A DNA stretch of 64,000 nucleotides from Methylophilaceae bacterium (GCA_018398995.1 CP073759.1:620001-684000); one strand, 5' to 3'. Positions 26,089-35,008 are shown, counted from the stretch's first letter. Translations and numbers: made by a program. Notes: generated from the sequence alone by a model not told the origin.

Positions 26089-27567
26089 ATGCACGCAATA
26101 TTTAAAAAATTTGGCCTAATCCTATCAGGTATCTTAATTGGTTTACTGATTAGTCTCAACTTAAGCGCGCTAGCTGAAAAAGTTGGCGGAACCGATCTAC
26201 CCATCGATGATTTACGTATTTTTGCTGAAGTTTTTGGCAAGGTTAAAACTGACTATGTAGAATCTGTTGAAGATAAAAAGCTGATTGATGAAGCGCTATC
26301 TGGCATGCTACAAGGTTTAGATCCACATTCAGCCTATATGGATAAAGACGCCTATAAAGATTTACAAGCAGGTACGCAAGGTGAGTTTGGCGGCTTGGGT
26401 ATTGAAGTGAGTATGGAAGATGGCCTGGTTAAAGTTGTAACGCCTATTGAAGACAGTCCAGCTTACAAAGTTGGTTTACAAGCTGGCGATTTGGTGATGA
26501 AGCTAGACGACAAGCAAGTAAGAGGCATGACATTAAACGATGCCGTTAAAATTATGCGTGGTGCACCAGGCACAAAAATCAACTTAACCATTTTGCGTAA
26601 AAATGTCGATAAACCACTGACATTCACGATTACACGAGACACCATCAAATCGCAAAGCGTCAAAAATAAATATTTAGAACAGGATTATGGTTATGTTCGC
26701 ATTACACAATTCCAAGAGCACACAGGTGAAGATTTAGCTAAGGCATTGATATCATTGCAAAAAGAAAACAAGAAGCCACTCAAGGGTTTGGTATTAGATT
26801 TGCGCAATAATCCTGGTGGTCTATTAGATGCTGCCGTAGGAGTATCAGCAGCATTCTTGCCAAAAGACAAATTAGTTGTATATACGGAAGGCAGAATAGA
26901 AGATTCAAAAATGAATTTAACAGCCAATCCGAGAGATTATGCACGCCGTGGCAAATCAGATTATCTTAAAACAGTGCCTGAAGATTATAAAACAACGCCA
27001 ATTGTTGTTTTGTTAAATGCAGGCTCTGCATCAGCATCTGAAATCGTTGCTGGCGCACTGCAAGACCATAAACGTGCAACCATTTTAGGTGTCACCAGTT
27101 TTGGTAAGGGCTCTGTACAAACCATTTTACCAATGAATAATGGCAGTGCAATTAAGCTCACAACTGCACGTTATTTCACACCAAATGGACGCTCTATCCA
27201 AGCAAAAGGTATTGAGCCCGATATTCAAGTTGGTGATGGTTCCGACGATTCATTAAAAGTACATGAAGCAGACTTAACGGGCCATTTATCCAATCCTAAA
27301 GATAGTTTACAAGATGGAGGTAACGTTAAACCGACTGACGAGGTAAGCAAACAAAAAGAAGAGGCAATGATAAAAGCCAAGGAAGAGAAATTTGCAGAGC
27401 CAAAAGGTCCTATTGAACCAGCGACTAAAGATGACTTTCAATTTGTACAAGCGATGAATGTATTAAAAGGACTGCCTGTTGAATCTATACCAAAAGAGAA
27501 AGAAAAATCAGCAGAGAATGCAGTAAATACCAAACAAACTGACAATAAAAAAACAGATAAAAAGTAA
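26089..27567 (+). CDS. ctpA: Carboxy-terminal processing protease (S41 family)
   Basis: CtpA/Prc-type periplasmic serine protease that trims or degrades envelope proteins. The 492-residue protein has an N-terminal signal anchor (about residues 8-27), then the S41 N-terminal region (ALSGMLQGLDPHSAYMD), a PDZ domain (about 95-175, with EFGGLGIEVS and VGLQAGDLVMKLDD) and the peptidase domain. The catalytic pair is S315 in GSASASEI and K340 in TSFGKGSVQ, 25 residues apart as in Prc. The lysine-rich low-complexity tail is variable in the family. A clear terminator follows. Confidence 0.95.
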   Translation: MHAIFKKFGLILSGILIGLLISLNLSALAEKVGGTDLPIDDLRIFAEVFGKVKTDYVESVEDKKLIDEALSGMLQGLDPHSAYMDKDAYKDLQAGTQGEFGGLGIEVSMEDGLVKVVTPIEDSPAYKVGLQAGDLVMKLDDKQVRGMTLNDAVKIMRGAPGTKINLTILRKNVDKPLTFTITRDTIKSQSVKNKYLEQDYGYVRITQFQEHTGEDLAKALISLQKENKKPLKGLVLDLRNNPGGLLDAAVGVSAAFLPKDKLVVYTEGRIEDSKMNLTANPRDYARRGKSDYLKTVPEDYKTTPIVVLLNAGSASASEIVAGALQDHKRATILGVTSFGKGSVQTILPMNNGSAIKLTTARYFTPNGRSIQAKGIEPDIQVGDGSDDSLKVHEADLTGHLSNPKDSLQDGGNVKPTDEVSKQKEEAMIKAKEEKFAEPKGPIEPATKDDFQFVQAMNVLKGLPVESIPKEKEKSAENAVNTKQTDNKKTDKK

Positions 27568-27587
27568 CCTAATCACGTATTTAAAGC

Positions 27588-27621
27588 AAACCCTGTAGTG
27601 ATAGCTGCTACAGGGTTTTTT
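27588..27621 (+). terminator. Rho-independent terminator after ctpA
   Basis: ACCCTGTAG and CTACAGGGT form a 9-bp stem with a short loop, followed by six T residues. It also isolates coq7 from ctpA transcription. Confidence 0.9.
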
Positions 27622-27680
27622 GTTACAAAAAAACACATAAAATTAGTTGCTTTAATAACAATTTAAATTAAACTGGCTCC

Positions 27681-28304
27681 ATGTTGATGGATAGATTTAT
27701 TAAGACATTTGATACGGCATTACGTACTGTTTTTGCAGAAGCAAAAGCAACGCGCGCACACCCAGACGCCGCAATTGAAGATGATGAAATAACGTCGAAT
27801 GAAAAACGAAAAGTGATTGGCTTAATGCGCGTCAATCATGTTGGTGAAGTCTGTGCACAAGCTTTGTATAGTGGCCAAGCATTGACCTCACGCAATCCAG
27901 AAGTAGTAGCAGCGCTAGAACATGCTGCCAAAGAGGAAACAGACCATCTTGCATGGTGTGAATCTCGAATAAATGCGTTGGGAGGCAGAAAAAGCTTTCT
28001 CAACCCACTATGGTACATGGGCAGTTTTACAATAGGCGCTATAGCTGGCGCAATTGGTGATAAATGGAATTTAGGCTTTTTAGCAGAAACCGAGCAACAA
28101 GTGAGTGCTCACCTAGCTAGCCACTTAGCACAATTACCTAATCACGATAAAAAAACAAGGGCAATAATTGAGCAAATGCATATTGATGAAATATCTCACG
28201 CACAAGAAGCGGTTAATTTAGGCGCAGCTGAACTTCCCGCTTCTATCAAAAAAGTCATGAGAACTTCATCAAAAGTAATGACAACAACTGCGTATTACGT
28301 TTAA
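27681..28304 (+). CDS. coq7: 2-polyprenyl-3-methyl-6-methoxy-1,4-benzoquinone monooxygenase
   Basis: Coq7 hydroxylates the penultimate ubiquinone precursor (demethoxyubiquinone). It is a di-iron carboxylate enzyme of the ferritin-like fold. The ligands are visible in NHVGEVCAQ (E56), EETDHLAW (E85/E86, H89), the ETEQQV segment (E138 region) and IDEISHAQ (E170, H173). The 207-residue length is normal. An ATG at 27681 is used; one two codons later (27687) is possible. The DUF2322 gene follows 9 bp downstream, so they probably form an operon. Confidence 0.94.
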   Translation: MLMDRFIKTFDTALRTVFAEAKATRAHPDAAIEDDEITSNEKRKVIGLMRVNHVGEVCAQALYSGQALTSRNPEVVAALEHAAKEETDHLAWCESRINALGGRKSFLNPLWYMGSFTIGAIAGAIGDKWNLGFLAETEQQVSAHLASHLAQLPNHDKKTRAIIEQMHIDEISHAQEAVNLGAAELPASIKKVMRTSSKVMTTTAYYV

Positions 28305-28313
28305 AGGGTTGAA

Positions 28314-28640
28314 ATGGATAAGTTTAAAGATGTATTACTGGATTTAGACGATGCGGACGATGTGCTTCGCATTGAACTGTATTATGAGGATGGTGAATCG
28401 GCAGGCGTTATTCACAATAGACCAGGTAGTGCTGGCTCAGTAAAAGTGTTTAATCACTTATACAAAACGTTTGGAAGCATTAATATTGATGCAGCAGTAG
28501 AAGGCTTGTCGTTATACGCAGAGCATACGGCAGATGCGGAAGACAATCCTGGCAAACATCCTAATATTGATCGATTATTTAATGTTATCGAAGACCAAGA
28601 TCCATTAACAGTAAAGATTATTTATGCCCAAGATAGCTAG
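28314..28640 (+). CDS. DUF2322 family protein
   Basis: The 108-residue soluble, acidic protein contains the motif pattern seen in DUF2322: IHNRPGSAGSVKVFNHLYKTF, AAVEGLSLYAEHTADA and NPGKHPNIDRLF. The function is unknown. It follows coq7 by 9 bp, which suggests co-transcription. The family identity is from remembered pattern. Directly after the stop, GCTAGTCT is repeated in tandem (28638-28660). Confidence 0.75.
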   Translation: MDKFKDVLLDLDDADDVLRIELYYEDGESAGVIHNRPGSAGSVKVFNHLYKTFGSINIDAAVEGLSLYAEHTADAEDNPGKHPNIDRLFNVIEDQDPLTVKIIYAQDS

Positions 28641-28668
28641 TCTGCTAGTCTGCTAGTCTATGCGTAGC

Positions 28669-29067
28669 TTATGCTGATAGTCGCGCAATAGGCGGATGAT
28701 AAATAAGCTCGAGCAAATGACCGACCGCATCCAAGCAATAGAACCCACGTGAACCATCCCGGTGGGTTTTAGGCTTCTCTGTTATTCGTACACCTTCCTT
28801 AACAAAATAATCGTACCAGTCATCTACGGCTTCTGGTCGATCCAGTACAAACCCAATGTGATCGAGTCGCTGCCTTGCATCAGGCGTGTAATCTACGCGA
28901 TGCAGCGCAAATACATCACCTTGATTGGTTAAATATACATTATCAGCGTCTGGCTGCCATTCAATCTGCATTCCCATGATGCGGGTATAAAAATCAATTG
29001 CAGTTTCCAATTCCTTCACAAACAGTGCAATATGCCGAATCCCAATCATGCCATCAGGCTGAATCAT
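28669..29067 (-). CDS. VOC (glyoxalase/dioxygenase fold) family protein
   Basis: The 132-residue protein has the VOC beta-alpha-beta-beta-beta repeats: IRHIALFVKELETAIDFYTRIMGM, then FALHRVDYTPDARQRLDHIGFVL, and the C-terminal GSRGFYCLDAVGHLLELIYHPP. His and Glu residues at the expected metal positions (RHIA, DHIG, LLELI) support a metal-dependent active site. The substrate is unknown. It overlaps the OsmC gene by 4 bp and ends the FKBP-OsmC-VOC unit, which suggests a detoxification or stress context. Confidence 0.85.
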   Translation of the reverse strand: MIQPDGMIGIRHIALFVKELETAIDFYTRIMGMQIEWQPDADNVYLTNQGDVFALHRVDYTPDARQRLDHIGFVLDRPEAVDDWYDYFVKEGVRITEKPKTHRDGSRGFYCLDAVGHLLELIYHPPIARLSA

Positions 29068-29495
29068 GCTTGAATAACCTCCACTGCTTTAATTTCATAA
29101 TCATGCGTAATGACTACACTTTTGCTCAGCATAATAGATGCAGAGCAATATTTCTCTGCTGATAAAGACACTGCACGCTGAACTTGTTTATCGTTTAAAT
29201 CACGCCCAGTCACCACAAAATGGACATGAATCTTGGTAAATACTTTGGGGACATCAGCAGCGCGCTCTGCAGTAATTTCTGCCACGCAATCTGTCACCGC
29301 TTGACGAGACTTTTTAAGGATGGTCACAACATCAAATGAGGTACATCCACCCATACCAATTAATAACATCTCCATTGGGCGCATGCCGATGTTACGGCCA
29401 CCATTTTCAGGTGCGCCATCCATCACAACAGCATGCCCAGTTTCAGATTCACCAATAAAGGCGACATCCTCAATCCATTTAATGCGGACCTGCAT
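29064..29495 (-). CDS. OsmC family peroxiredoxin-like protein
   Basis: OsmC/Ohr proteins reduce organic hydroperoxides with paired cysteines. The 143-residue protein has a first conserved cysteine in the GMGGCTSFDVVTIL segment (C51) and the second in SAEKYCSASIML. The GGRNIGMRPMEMLL region is characteristic of the YhfA-like OsmC branch. It starts immediately after the FKBP gene and overlaps the VOC gene. The substrate range cannot be read. Confidence 0.9.
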   Translation of the reverse strand: MQVRIKWIEDVAFIGESETGHAVVMDGAPENGGRNIGMRPMEMLLIGMGGCTSFDVVTILKKSRQAVTDCVAEITAERAADVPKVFTKIHVHFVVTGRDLNDKQVQRAVSLSAEKYCSASIMLSKSVVITHDYEIKAVEVIQA

Positions 29496-29966
29496 TTACT
29501 TCACATCCAGTAGTTCAACATCAAATACTAAAGTTGCATTTGGCGGTATCACACCGCCAGCGCCGCGTGCACCATAGCCCATTTCAGATGGAATAATTAA
29601 TGTACGTTTACCGCCAATTTTCATCCCCGCAAAGCCTTGATCCCAACCCTGAATGACCTGTCCAGCTCCTAAAGCAAACTCAAATGGTTGACCTCTATCC
29701 ACTGAACTATCAAATTTTTCACCTTTCTTGTCTGGTGCGTTTTCGTCATATAGCCAGCCTGTATAATGGACAGATACCATAAAGCCTGGCTCCGCTTCAC
29801 GTCCATCACCAACAACGGTATCATTTTTCATTAGTTCAGTTATTGTTTGTGTCATGCCTGTTGTTTCCTTATTGTCATTTGTAAGATGGTTAGACTCTGC
29901 CTGGCACGCATTTAATAATGATAACAAGCATGCGGCTAAAATAATTGGTTTTAATTGGTTCATCAT
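29496..29966 (-). CDS. FKBP-type peptidyl-prolyl isomerase, likely lipoprotein
   Basis: FKBP proteins catalyse cis-trans isomerisation at proline. From the ATG at 29966 (the frame also includes a GTG at 29972) the N-terminus is a signal peptide with a possible lipobox (SLLNAC). The FKBP domain follows: VHYTGWLYDENAPDKKGEKFDSS, QPFEFALGAGQVIQGWDQGFAGM, GGKRTLIIPSEMGYGARGAG and VIPPNATLVFDVELLDV. All canonical binding-pocket residues are present. It is the first gene of the FKBP-OsmC-VOC unit. Confidence 0.92.
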   Translation of the reverse strand: MMNQLKPIILAACLLSLLNACQAESNHLTNDNKETTGMTQTITELMKNDTVVGDGREAEPGFMVSVHYTGWLYDENAPDKKGEKFDSSVDRGQPFEFALGAGQVIQGWDQGFAGMKIGGKRTLIIPSEMGYGARGAGGVIPPNATLVFDVELLDVK

Positions 29967-30039
29967 GGTCACTCAACGATCATTTAAAAGAAGTCAATAT
30001 GATACTGCATAATCATTTAAGTTCTAAAGAACCATGCAA

Positions 30040-31449
30040 TCAAGGGCGTTCATATACCCATTTAATCAATGCATCTTGCGCATTTTTACTAGAAGATGCT
30101 TTGATGTCGTTCACAATCATCACCACTACATTGCGCCGGTTTTTTGCATCTAATACATAGCCCGCAATAGCACTAACACCATTGATAGAGCCTGTTTTCA
30201 TATGCGCTCTAGCACTGACTTGCGTGCCTTTTAATCGATTGATTAATGTACCATCCAATGAAAGAATAGGTAAGGATGACAGCAGTTCTGGCATAGTGGG
30301 CCCTTGATAAGCATCAATCAACATCTGGCCTAAGTTGTTGACGGCAACACGCTCAACACGAGACAATCCAGAACCGTTTTCTATCACTAGCTTATCGACA
30401 TTTCTCCCTTTATCCATCAGCCAAGATTTAACCGCCAACATGCCACTTACTTCACTTGCAGGCTGTCCTTGCTGTTCTGCGCCTATTGTTAGCAATAGCT
30501 GCTTAGCCATCACATTATTGCTCCATTTATTAATGTCTCGCACCACATTTGCTAAGGGCTGAGAAGCTTGCTCGGCTAATTTAATTACTTGCAATGGCAT
30601 TTCATTTTGACTTCTCACATTGCCATTAAACGTTCCACCCAGTTCACGCCATAGCTTACGAAACATAAAAAAAGCGTACTGTTCATCATCAAATACACTC
30701 AACTCCAAATATTTTTCGCCACATTCAGCAGAAAATCGGCCGGTAAATGTCACTATTGCTTTTGTTTTACTTGCATCTACATCGTAGCGCAAGCGATCAC
30801 GCCAACTCCCACAACCGCCTTTTATTAATTTCATGTTATTGACAATCTCTACTTCGGGCAATGGCACCTCTTGCGCAATATTAACGGCATCCTTATGCGC
30901 CATCAATTTGAAACTCGTATGCCGTCCATTGACTAAAAATGCACTTGGCAAAGCGTTATAAGCGCGCCATATTTCATTATCAAACACTTTATGATTGGCA
31001 ATACTATTGGCGAAATAACTTTTATCAATTACCAAATCGCCTTCAATTGTTGCAAGGCCTTGCTGACGCAAACGCAACAATAACTGCCTAAAGTCATCCT
31101 CTTTAAAACTTGGATCGCCATAGCCCTTAATAATCAGATTGCCATGTAAAACACCATGGTCGATAACGGCATCTCGATACACTTCTGTTTTCCAATGAAA
31201 TGATGGTTTTAGTATTTCTAGCGCAGCGTAAGTTGTGACCAACTTCATCACCGAGGCTGGATGCATTGGCTGATCACCATTGAGACTAATTATTGGCTTA
31301 TCATCATCAATGGCTTGCACAAAAATAGCAGTCCCCGATTCAGGTATGCCGGCTTTTTTTAGTGCATTACCAATCTCTACTGGCAAGCCAGCAAAGACCA
31401 TGTTTGCCCCCAGCATCAAACTAAAAAAAATGACGAGTCTATTCATCAT
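30040..31449 (-). CDS. dacB: D-alanyl-D-alanine carboxypeptidase/endopeptidase (PBP4, DacB)
   Basis: DacB is a periplasmic peptidase of the S13 family that trims peptidoglycan cross-links. I chose the ATG at 31449, 2 bp after the bioA stop; the longer frame overlaps bioA. The signal peptide is MNRLVIFFSLMLGANMVFAG. The active-site motifs are SVMK (SxxK), SNN in KWSNNVMAKQL and KTG in HMKTGSI. The large insertion between the SxxK and SxN motifs, typical of PBP4, is present. It may be expressed from the bioA transcript. Confidence 0.93.
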   Translation of the reverse strand: MMNRLVIFFSLMLGANMVFAGLPVEIGNALKKAGIPESGTAIFVQAIDDDKPIISLNGDQPMHPASVMKLVTTYAALEILKPSFHWKTEVYRDAVIDHGVLHGNLIIKGYGDPSFKEDDFRQLLLRLRQQGLATIEGDLVIDKSYFANSIANHKVFDNEIWRAYNALPSAFLVNGRHTSFKLMAHKDAVNIAQEVPLPEVEIVNNMKLIKGGCGSWRDRLRYDVDASKTKAIVTFTGRFSAECGEKYLELSVFDDEQYAFFMFRKLWRELGGTFNGNVRSQNEMPLQVIKLAEQASQPLANVVRDINKWSNNVMAKQLLLTIGAEQQGQPASEVSGMLAVKSWLMDKGRNVDKLVIENGSGLSRVERVAVNNLGQMLIDAYQGPTMPELLSSLPILSLDGTLINRLKGTQVSARAHMKTGSINGVSAIAGYVLDAKNRRNVVVMIVNDIKASSSKNAQDALIKWVYERP

Positions 31450-31451
31450 CT

Positions 31452-32759
31452 TTAATACAAGCCTTGCGCCAGACAAGTCAGTGTCGCTTGCACCATCATA
31501 TCCATCTCAGCTTCGTTAATGATATAAGGCGGCATCAAGTAAACGGTCTTACCAATAGGTCTTAGTAATAGGCCGTGTTGCAATGCTTGTTGATAGCAAG
31601 CTGTTGCAAACGCCGTATGCTTGGTATCGACATCAAATGCCCATATCATACCTTTATTGCGCAAATGCTTAATAGGAAGGTGAGTAAGTGCTTGCATTTT
31701 CTGGTTTAATATCGCTGATTTTTGCTGATTAACCCGAATCACATCATCCGTTTCAAAGATTGCCAATGTTGCCAATGCCGCACGACAAGCCAACGGATTA
31801 CCCGTATAACTATGGCTGTGCAAAAAACCTTTGATAGCACTGTCATCATAAAACGCGGCATATACTTCATCTGTTGTTAGCACCGCCGATAAAGGCAAAT
31901 AGCCTCCAGTAATGCCTTTTGACAAACAAATAAAATCGGGTGTAATTTGCGCTTGTTCACAGGCAAACATGGTGCCTGTTCGTCCAAAACCGACTGCAAT
32001 TTCATCCGCAATTAAATGCACATGATATTGATCACAAATCTCACGCGCACGTTTGATATAAATCGCATCATACATACCCATTCCTGCCGCACACTGTATC
32101 AGCGGTTCAATAATAAAAGCAGCCAACTCAGCATGATGTTGCGCGACATAGGTTTCTAAAGCCTGCGCGCAACGCAAGGCAAATGCCTCGGCACTTTCGC
32201 CAGCTTCCGCTAATCGAGCATCTGGGCTAGGCATCTGGGCCGACTGCATCAACAAAGGTGCATAGGTATCTTTAAAAATAGCCACATCAGTCACACCAAG
32301 TGCACCCAATGTTTCGCCGTGATAACTATTTTGCAAACTAATAAATTTATTTTTACTTGCCTTGCCATGATTGCGCCAATAATGAAAGCTCATTTTCAAG
32401 GCAATTTCAGTTGCACTTGCGCCATCACTCGCATAAAAAGCATGACCCAAACCAGTTAAATGCGATAACTTTTCTGACAAAGCTACCACGGGTTCGTGGG
32501 TAAACCCTGCCAACATCACATGCTCTAAAGCATCGAGCTGTTGTTTAATCGCTTCTTTAATACGAGGATTGTTATGCCCAAACAAATTCACCCACCACGA
32601 GCTCACCGCATCCAAGTAGCGCTTGCCTTCCACGTCGATCAACCACATGCCCTCGCCACTGCTAATCGGAATTAACGGCAATTGTTCATGCTGCTTCATT
32701 TGCGTGCATGGATGCCAAACTGACTGTAGGCTTCTATTGAGTAAATCTTGATTGGTCAT
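31452..32759 (-). CDS. bioA: Adenosylmethionine-8-amino-7-oxononanoate aminotransferase
   Basis: BioA converts 8-amino-7-oxononanoate to 7,8-diaminopelargonate in biotin synthesis, with S-adenosylmethionine as amino donor. The 435-residue class III aminotransferase has QSVWHPCTQMKQH, the substrate and PLP region YASDGASATEIALKM, NSYHGETLGALGVTD, DEIAVGFGRTGTMFAC and the PLP lysine in CLSKGITGGYLPLSAVLT. The HPCTQ opening is specific to BioA. No other bio genes are in the window. Confidence 0.95.
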   Translation of the reverse strand: MTNQDLLNRSLQSVWHPCTQMKQHEQLPLIPISSGEGMWLIDVEGKRYLDAVSSWWVNLFGHNNPRIKEAIKQQLDALEHVMLAGFTHEPVVALSEKLSHLTGLGHAFYASDGASATEIALKMSFHYWRNHGKASKNKFISLQNSYHGETLGALGVTDVAIFKDTYAPLLMQSAQMPSPDARLAEAGESAEAFALRCAQALETYVAQHHAELAAFIIEPLIQCAAGMGMYDAIYIKRAREICDQYHVHLIADEIAVGFGRTGTMFACEQAQITPDFICLSKGITGGYLPLSAVLTTDEVYAAFYDDSAIKGFLHSHSYTGNPLACRAALATLAIFETDDVIRVNQQKSAILNQKMQALTHLPIKHLRNKGMIWAFDVDTKHTAFATACYQQALQHGLLLRPIGKTVYLMPPYIINEAEMDMMVQATLTCLAQGLY

Positions 32760-32846
32760 GAGTGAAATTGTGGGTGTTTTTCTAAAATAGTTGCGTTAAA
32801 AGAAGCTGTAGATAGATATCCATCAAGAGGCACATCCCGCCATTAA

Positions 32847-33908
32847 CTAAGGTGCAGGATTCATCATGCTTAAATGAATTTGCTCAATCGCATGCAACAA
32901 ATCATCACTCAGCACGGTTTGATAAGCCGCTATATTGTCTTTGAGTTGTGTCATATTGGTGGCACCAATAATGGTACTACTCACAAACCAACGATGATAC
33001 ACAAAGCTGAGCGCCATTTGTGTTGGCGTTAATCCATTCGCACGTGCTAACTGGGCATAAGCACTGACTGCAGGCGCCACACTCGGCTTAGTATAGCGCT
33101 GTGCATAACCACGAAATTGCGTCACACGTCCTTTTGCTTGCGGATTGTCGATATATTTTGCACTCAAATGACCAAATGCCAATGGCGAATAGGCTAGCAG
33201 ACTAATATTCTCGCGATATAAAATCTCAGTTAATCCAAACTCCATACCGCGGTTTATCAAGTTGTAGCCATTTTGAATGGTCGCAATCCGCGGCAAATGA
33301 TAGACATCAGCAATACGGCAAAATTCCATTACGCCATAAGGTGTTTCATTAGAAACGCCAATCGCTCGCACTTTGCCCTGTTTGACCATGTCAGCCAAGG
33401 TTTCTAATTGGGTCTGAATACTCACCCACGCTTTTTCTGCGCCCGTTTCATCAAACTCAAGTGCGGGATCAAACTGATATTGTCCAAATAATGGCACATT
33501 ACGCTCAGGCCAATGAATTTGGTATAAATCGAGATAATCAGTCTGTAATCGCTTTAGCGATCCTTCAATCGCAGATCGAATATTGGTTGGTGTTAATGCA
33601 TCATCGCCATTGCGTATCCAAGATAAATTACGATTACGCCCTGACACTTTACTGCCCAACACAATCTTGTCTCGTGCTTGATTTTTTAACCAATGACCAA
33701 TCATGGTTTCCGTGCGAGTAAACGTTTCGGCTTTAGGCGGCACGGGGTACATCTCTGCCGTATCGATAAAATTAATGCCTTGTGCCAACGCATAATCAAG
33801 CTGTGCATTGGCATCCGTTTGTGTATTTTGATCGCCAAATGTCATGGTGCCTAAACACACTTTTGAGACGGCAATATCGGTATTTCCTAATGTGGTTGTT
33901 TCTATCAA
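32847..33908 (-). CDS. Aldo/keto reductase (Tas-like)
   Basis: NADP(H)-dependent oxidoreductase with a TIM barrel. The 353-residue protein has the opening TTLGNTDIAVSKVCLGTMTFG, the catalytic Asp and Tyr in FIDTAEMYPVPP, Lys in VLGSKVSGR and the His in YLDLYQIHWPE. The NADP-binding end is STIIGATNMTQLKDNIAAY. Similarity to E. coli Tas is strongest in TMTFGDQNTQ and the loop around RNRNLSWIRNG. The natural substrate is unknown. Confidence 0.9.
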   Translation of the reverse strand: MIETTTLGNTDIAVSKVCLGTMTFGDQNTQTDANAQLDYALAQGINFIDTAEMYPVPPKAETFTRTETMIGHWLKNQARDKIVLGSKVSGRNRNLSWIRNGDDALTPTNIRSAIEGSLKRLQTDYLDLYQIHWPERNVPLFGQYQFDPALEFDETGAEKAWVSIQTQLETLADMVKQGKVRAIGVSNETPYGVMEFCRIADVYHLPRIATIQNGYNLINRGMEFGLTEILYRENISLLAYSPLAFGHLSAKYIDNPQAKGRVTQFRGYAQRYTKPSVAPAVSAYAQLARANGLTPTQMALSFVYHRWFVSSTIIGATNMTQLKDNIAAYQTVLSDDLLHAIEQIHLSMMNPAP

Positions 33909-33952
33909 TTCAAGACCTTCTCATGATTAACGTTTTTCATATCAACTGACTC

Positions 33953-34504
33953 TTAATGCAGCACCTTAGACATTGATGCCTCATCAATGATCATTGCAGG
34001 GACTGCACTGGTGATTTGCCAAGCCGCTTCTTTGGCAGCCATTTGCAACATGCTACAAATAGCCAATATCAACTCTGGTGTTAAATTAAAATTAACCGCG
34101 ATATCTTCTAAACAAGTCACTTCTAATTGCTTGGCATCATCCGATAAAGTAAAGCTCACCGCCAACAAATTACCTGCAGTACGTGATACTTCACGCGGCG
34201 TATATTCGGTTGCAAAATCCATTTTCTTCAATGCCTCTGTCGCCTCAAGCTCTTGCTTAAATTGCGAAATAGCATGCGTCACCCCTGCATTGGCAAAAGA
34301 CTTAGGTTCTGGCAAATGCGCCTCTTGATTTAAAGCAGCCCATAACTTTCTTGAAAACCGATAAGTAAACCACAACGCAATTTCTGTTTCGTCAGTCAGG
34401 CCAACACGAAACAATAAACGATCTTGCCTTTTATCGTAGCTGAAATTCAATTGCTGAATACCAAGTTCTTGCACTTTTTCTACTGATGCATCATCTTCTA
34501 CCAA
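33953..34504 (-). CDS. Conserved hypothetical protein, TTG start
   Basis: The 183-residue soluble protein has no recognised domain. It is mixed alpha/beta, with a basic Tyr/Trp-rich strand region (DRLLFRVGLTDETEIALWFTYRFSRKLWAAL) and a second region (LEVTCLEDIAVNFNLTPELILAICSMLQMAAKEAAW). It begins with TTG: AAGGAG lies 9 nt upstream, and the nearby ATG in another frame stops after four codons. It is divergent from groES across about 150 bp, so its promoter may share the CIRCE and sigma-32 region. Confidence 0.6.
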   Translation of the reverse strand: MVEDDASVEKVQELGIQQLNFSYDKRQDRLLFRVGLTDETEIALWFTYRFSRKLWAALNQEAHLPEPKSFANAGVTHAISQFKQELEATEALKKMDFATEYTPREVSRTAGNLLAVSFTLSDDAKQLEVTCLEDIAVNFNLTPELILAICSMLQMAAKEAAWQITSAVPAMIIDEASMSKVLH

Positions 34505-34542
34505 CGCTTCATACTCCTTAACAAATTTTTTTAATATCGCCT

Positions 34543-34565
34543 CTTGAAATCACAACAATCGCCCC
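34543..34565 (+). promoter_or_regulatory. Sigma-32-type heat-shock promoter
   Basis: CTTGAA (34543-34548), 13 bases, then CCCC (34562-34565, followed by AAAT) match the sigma-32 consensus CTTGAA-N13-CCCCAT. It precedes the groES ATG by about 95 bp. Confidence 0.75.
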
Positions 34566-34568
34566 AAA

Positions 34569-34595
34569 TTAGCAATCTAGCAGTGAGAGTGCTAA
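34569..34595 (+). promoter_or_regulatory. CIRCE operator (HrcA binding site)
   Basis: TTAGCAATC, nine bases, GAGTGCTAA match the CIRCE inverted repeat TTAGCACTC-N9-GAGTGCTAA with one mismatch in the left arm. It starts 3 bp after the sigma-32 -10 element, so HrcA binding would block this promoter. No hrcA gene lies in the window. Confidence 0.88.
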
Positions 34596-34660
34596 ACTCT
34601 CTCGCATTGCAATTTTTAATTTATATTTAACAGTTTAAGCATAACCCAAGGAGAAATCTA

Positions 34661-34948
34661 ATGAAAATTCGTCCATTGCATGATCGCGTTGTAATTAAAC
34701 GTTCTGAAGAAGAGCGCACAACCGCATCAGGTATTGTTATTCCAGACTCAGCAACTGAAAAACCAGACCAAGGTACTGTTGTTGCAATTGGTAACGGCAA
34801 AAAAGACGACAATGGCAAAGTGATTGCCTTAGACGTTAAAGTTGGCGACAAAGTATTATTCGGCAAATACGCAGGTCAAACAGTAAAAGTAGACGGCGAA
34901 GAACTATTAGTGATGACTGAGTCAGACATCATGGCTATCGTCGAATAA
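34661..34948 (+). CDS. groES: Co-chaperonin GroES
   Basis: GroES caps the GroEL chamber. The 95-residue length is normal. [18 protein letters not shown] is the universal N-terminus, the mobile loop follows ([21 protein letters not shown]) and [24 protein letters not shown] closes the domain. The ATG follows AAGGAGAAATCTA. Its 3' end contains the first of three copies of a short hairpin. groEL follows at 111 bp. Confidence 0.98.
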   Translation: MKIRPLHDRVVIKRSEEERTTASGIVIPDSATEKPDQGTVVAIGNGKKDDNGKVIALDVKVGDKVLFGKYAGQTVKVDGEELLVMTESDIMAIVE

Positions 34949-35008
34949 TTTCGACGGGATATTAAGTCGAATAATTTCGACGAGATTAATAAGTCGAATA
35001 ATTTCGAC
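34940..35008 (+). repeat. Three tandem hairpins between groES and groEL
   Basis: GTCGAATAATTTCGAC occurs at 34940-34955, 34966-34981 and 34993-35008, with a period of 26-27 bp. Each copy is a 6-bp stem around TAAT. The first copy contains the groES stop codon (GAA-TAA). A decayed fourth piece (ATCGAATAAATTGAATAA) follows. The stems are short and have no U-run. Confidence 0.85.

Noticed and set aside
34940-35008. Possible CRISPR-like array between groES and groEL
   Set aside because: The units are 16-bp hairpins with 10-11 bp spacers that are themselves similar; there is no leader and no cas gene.
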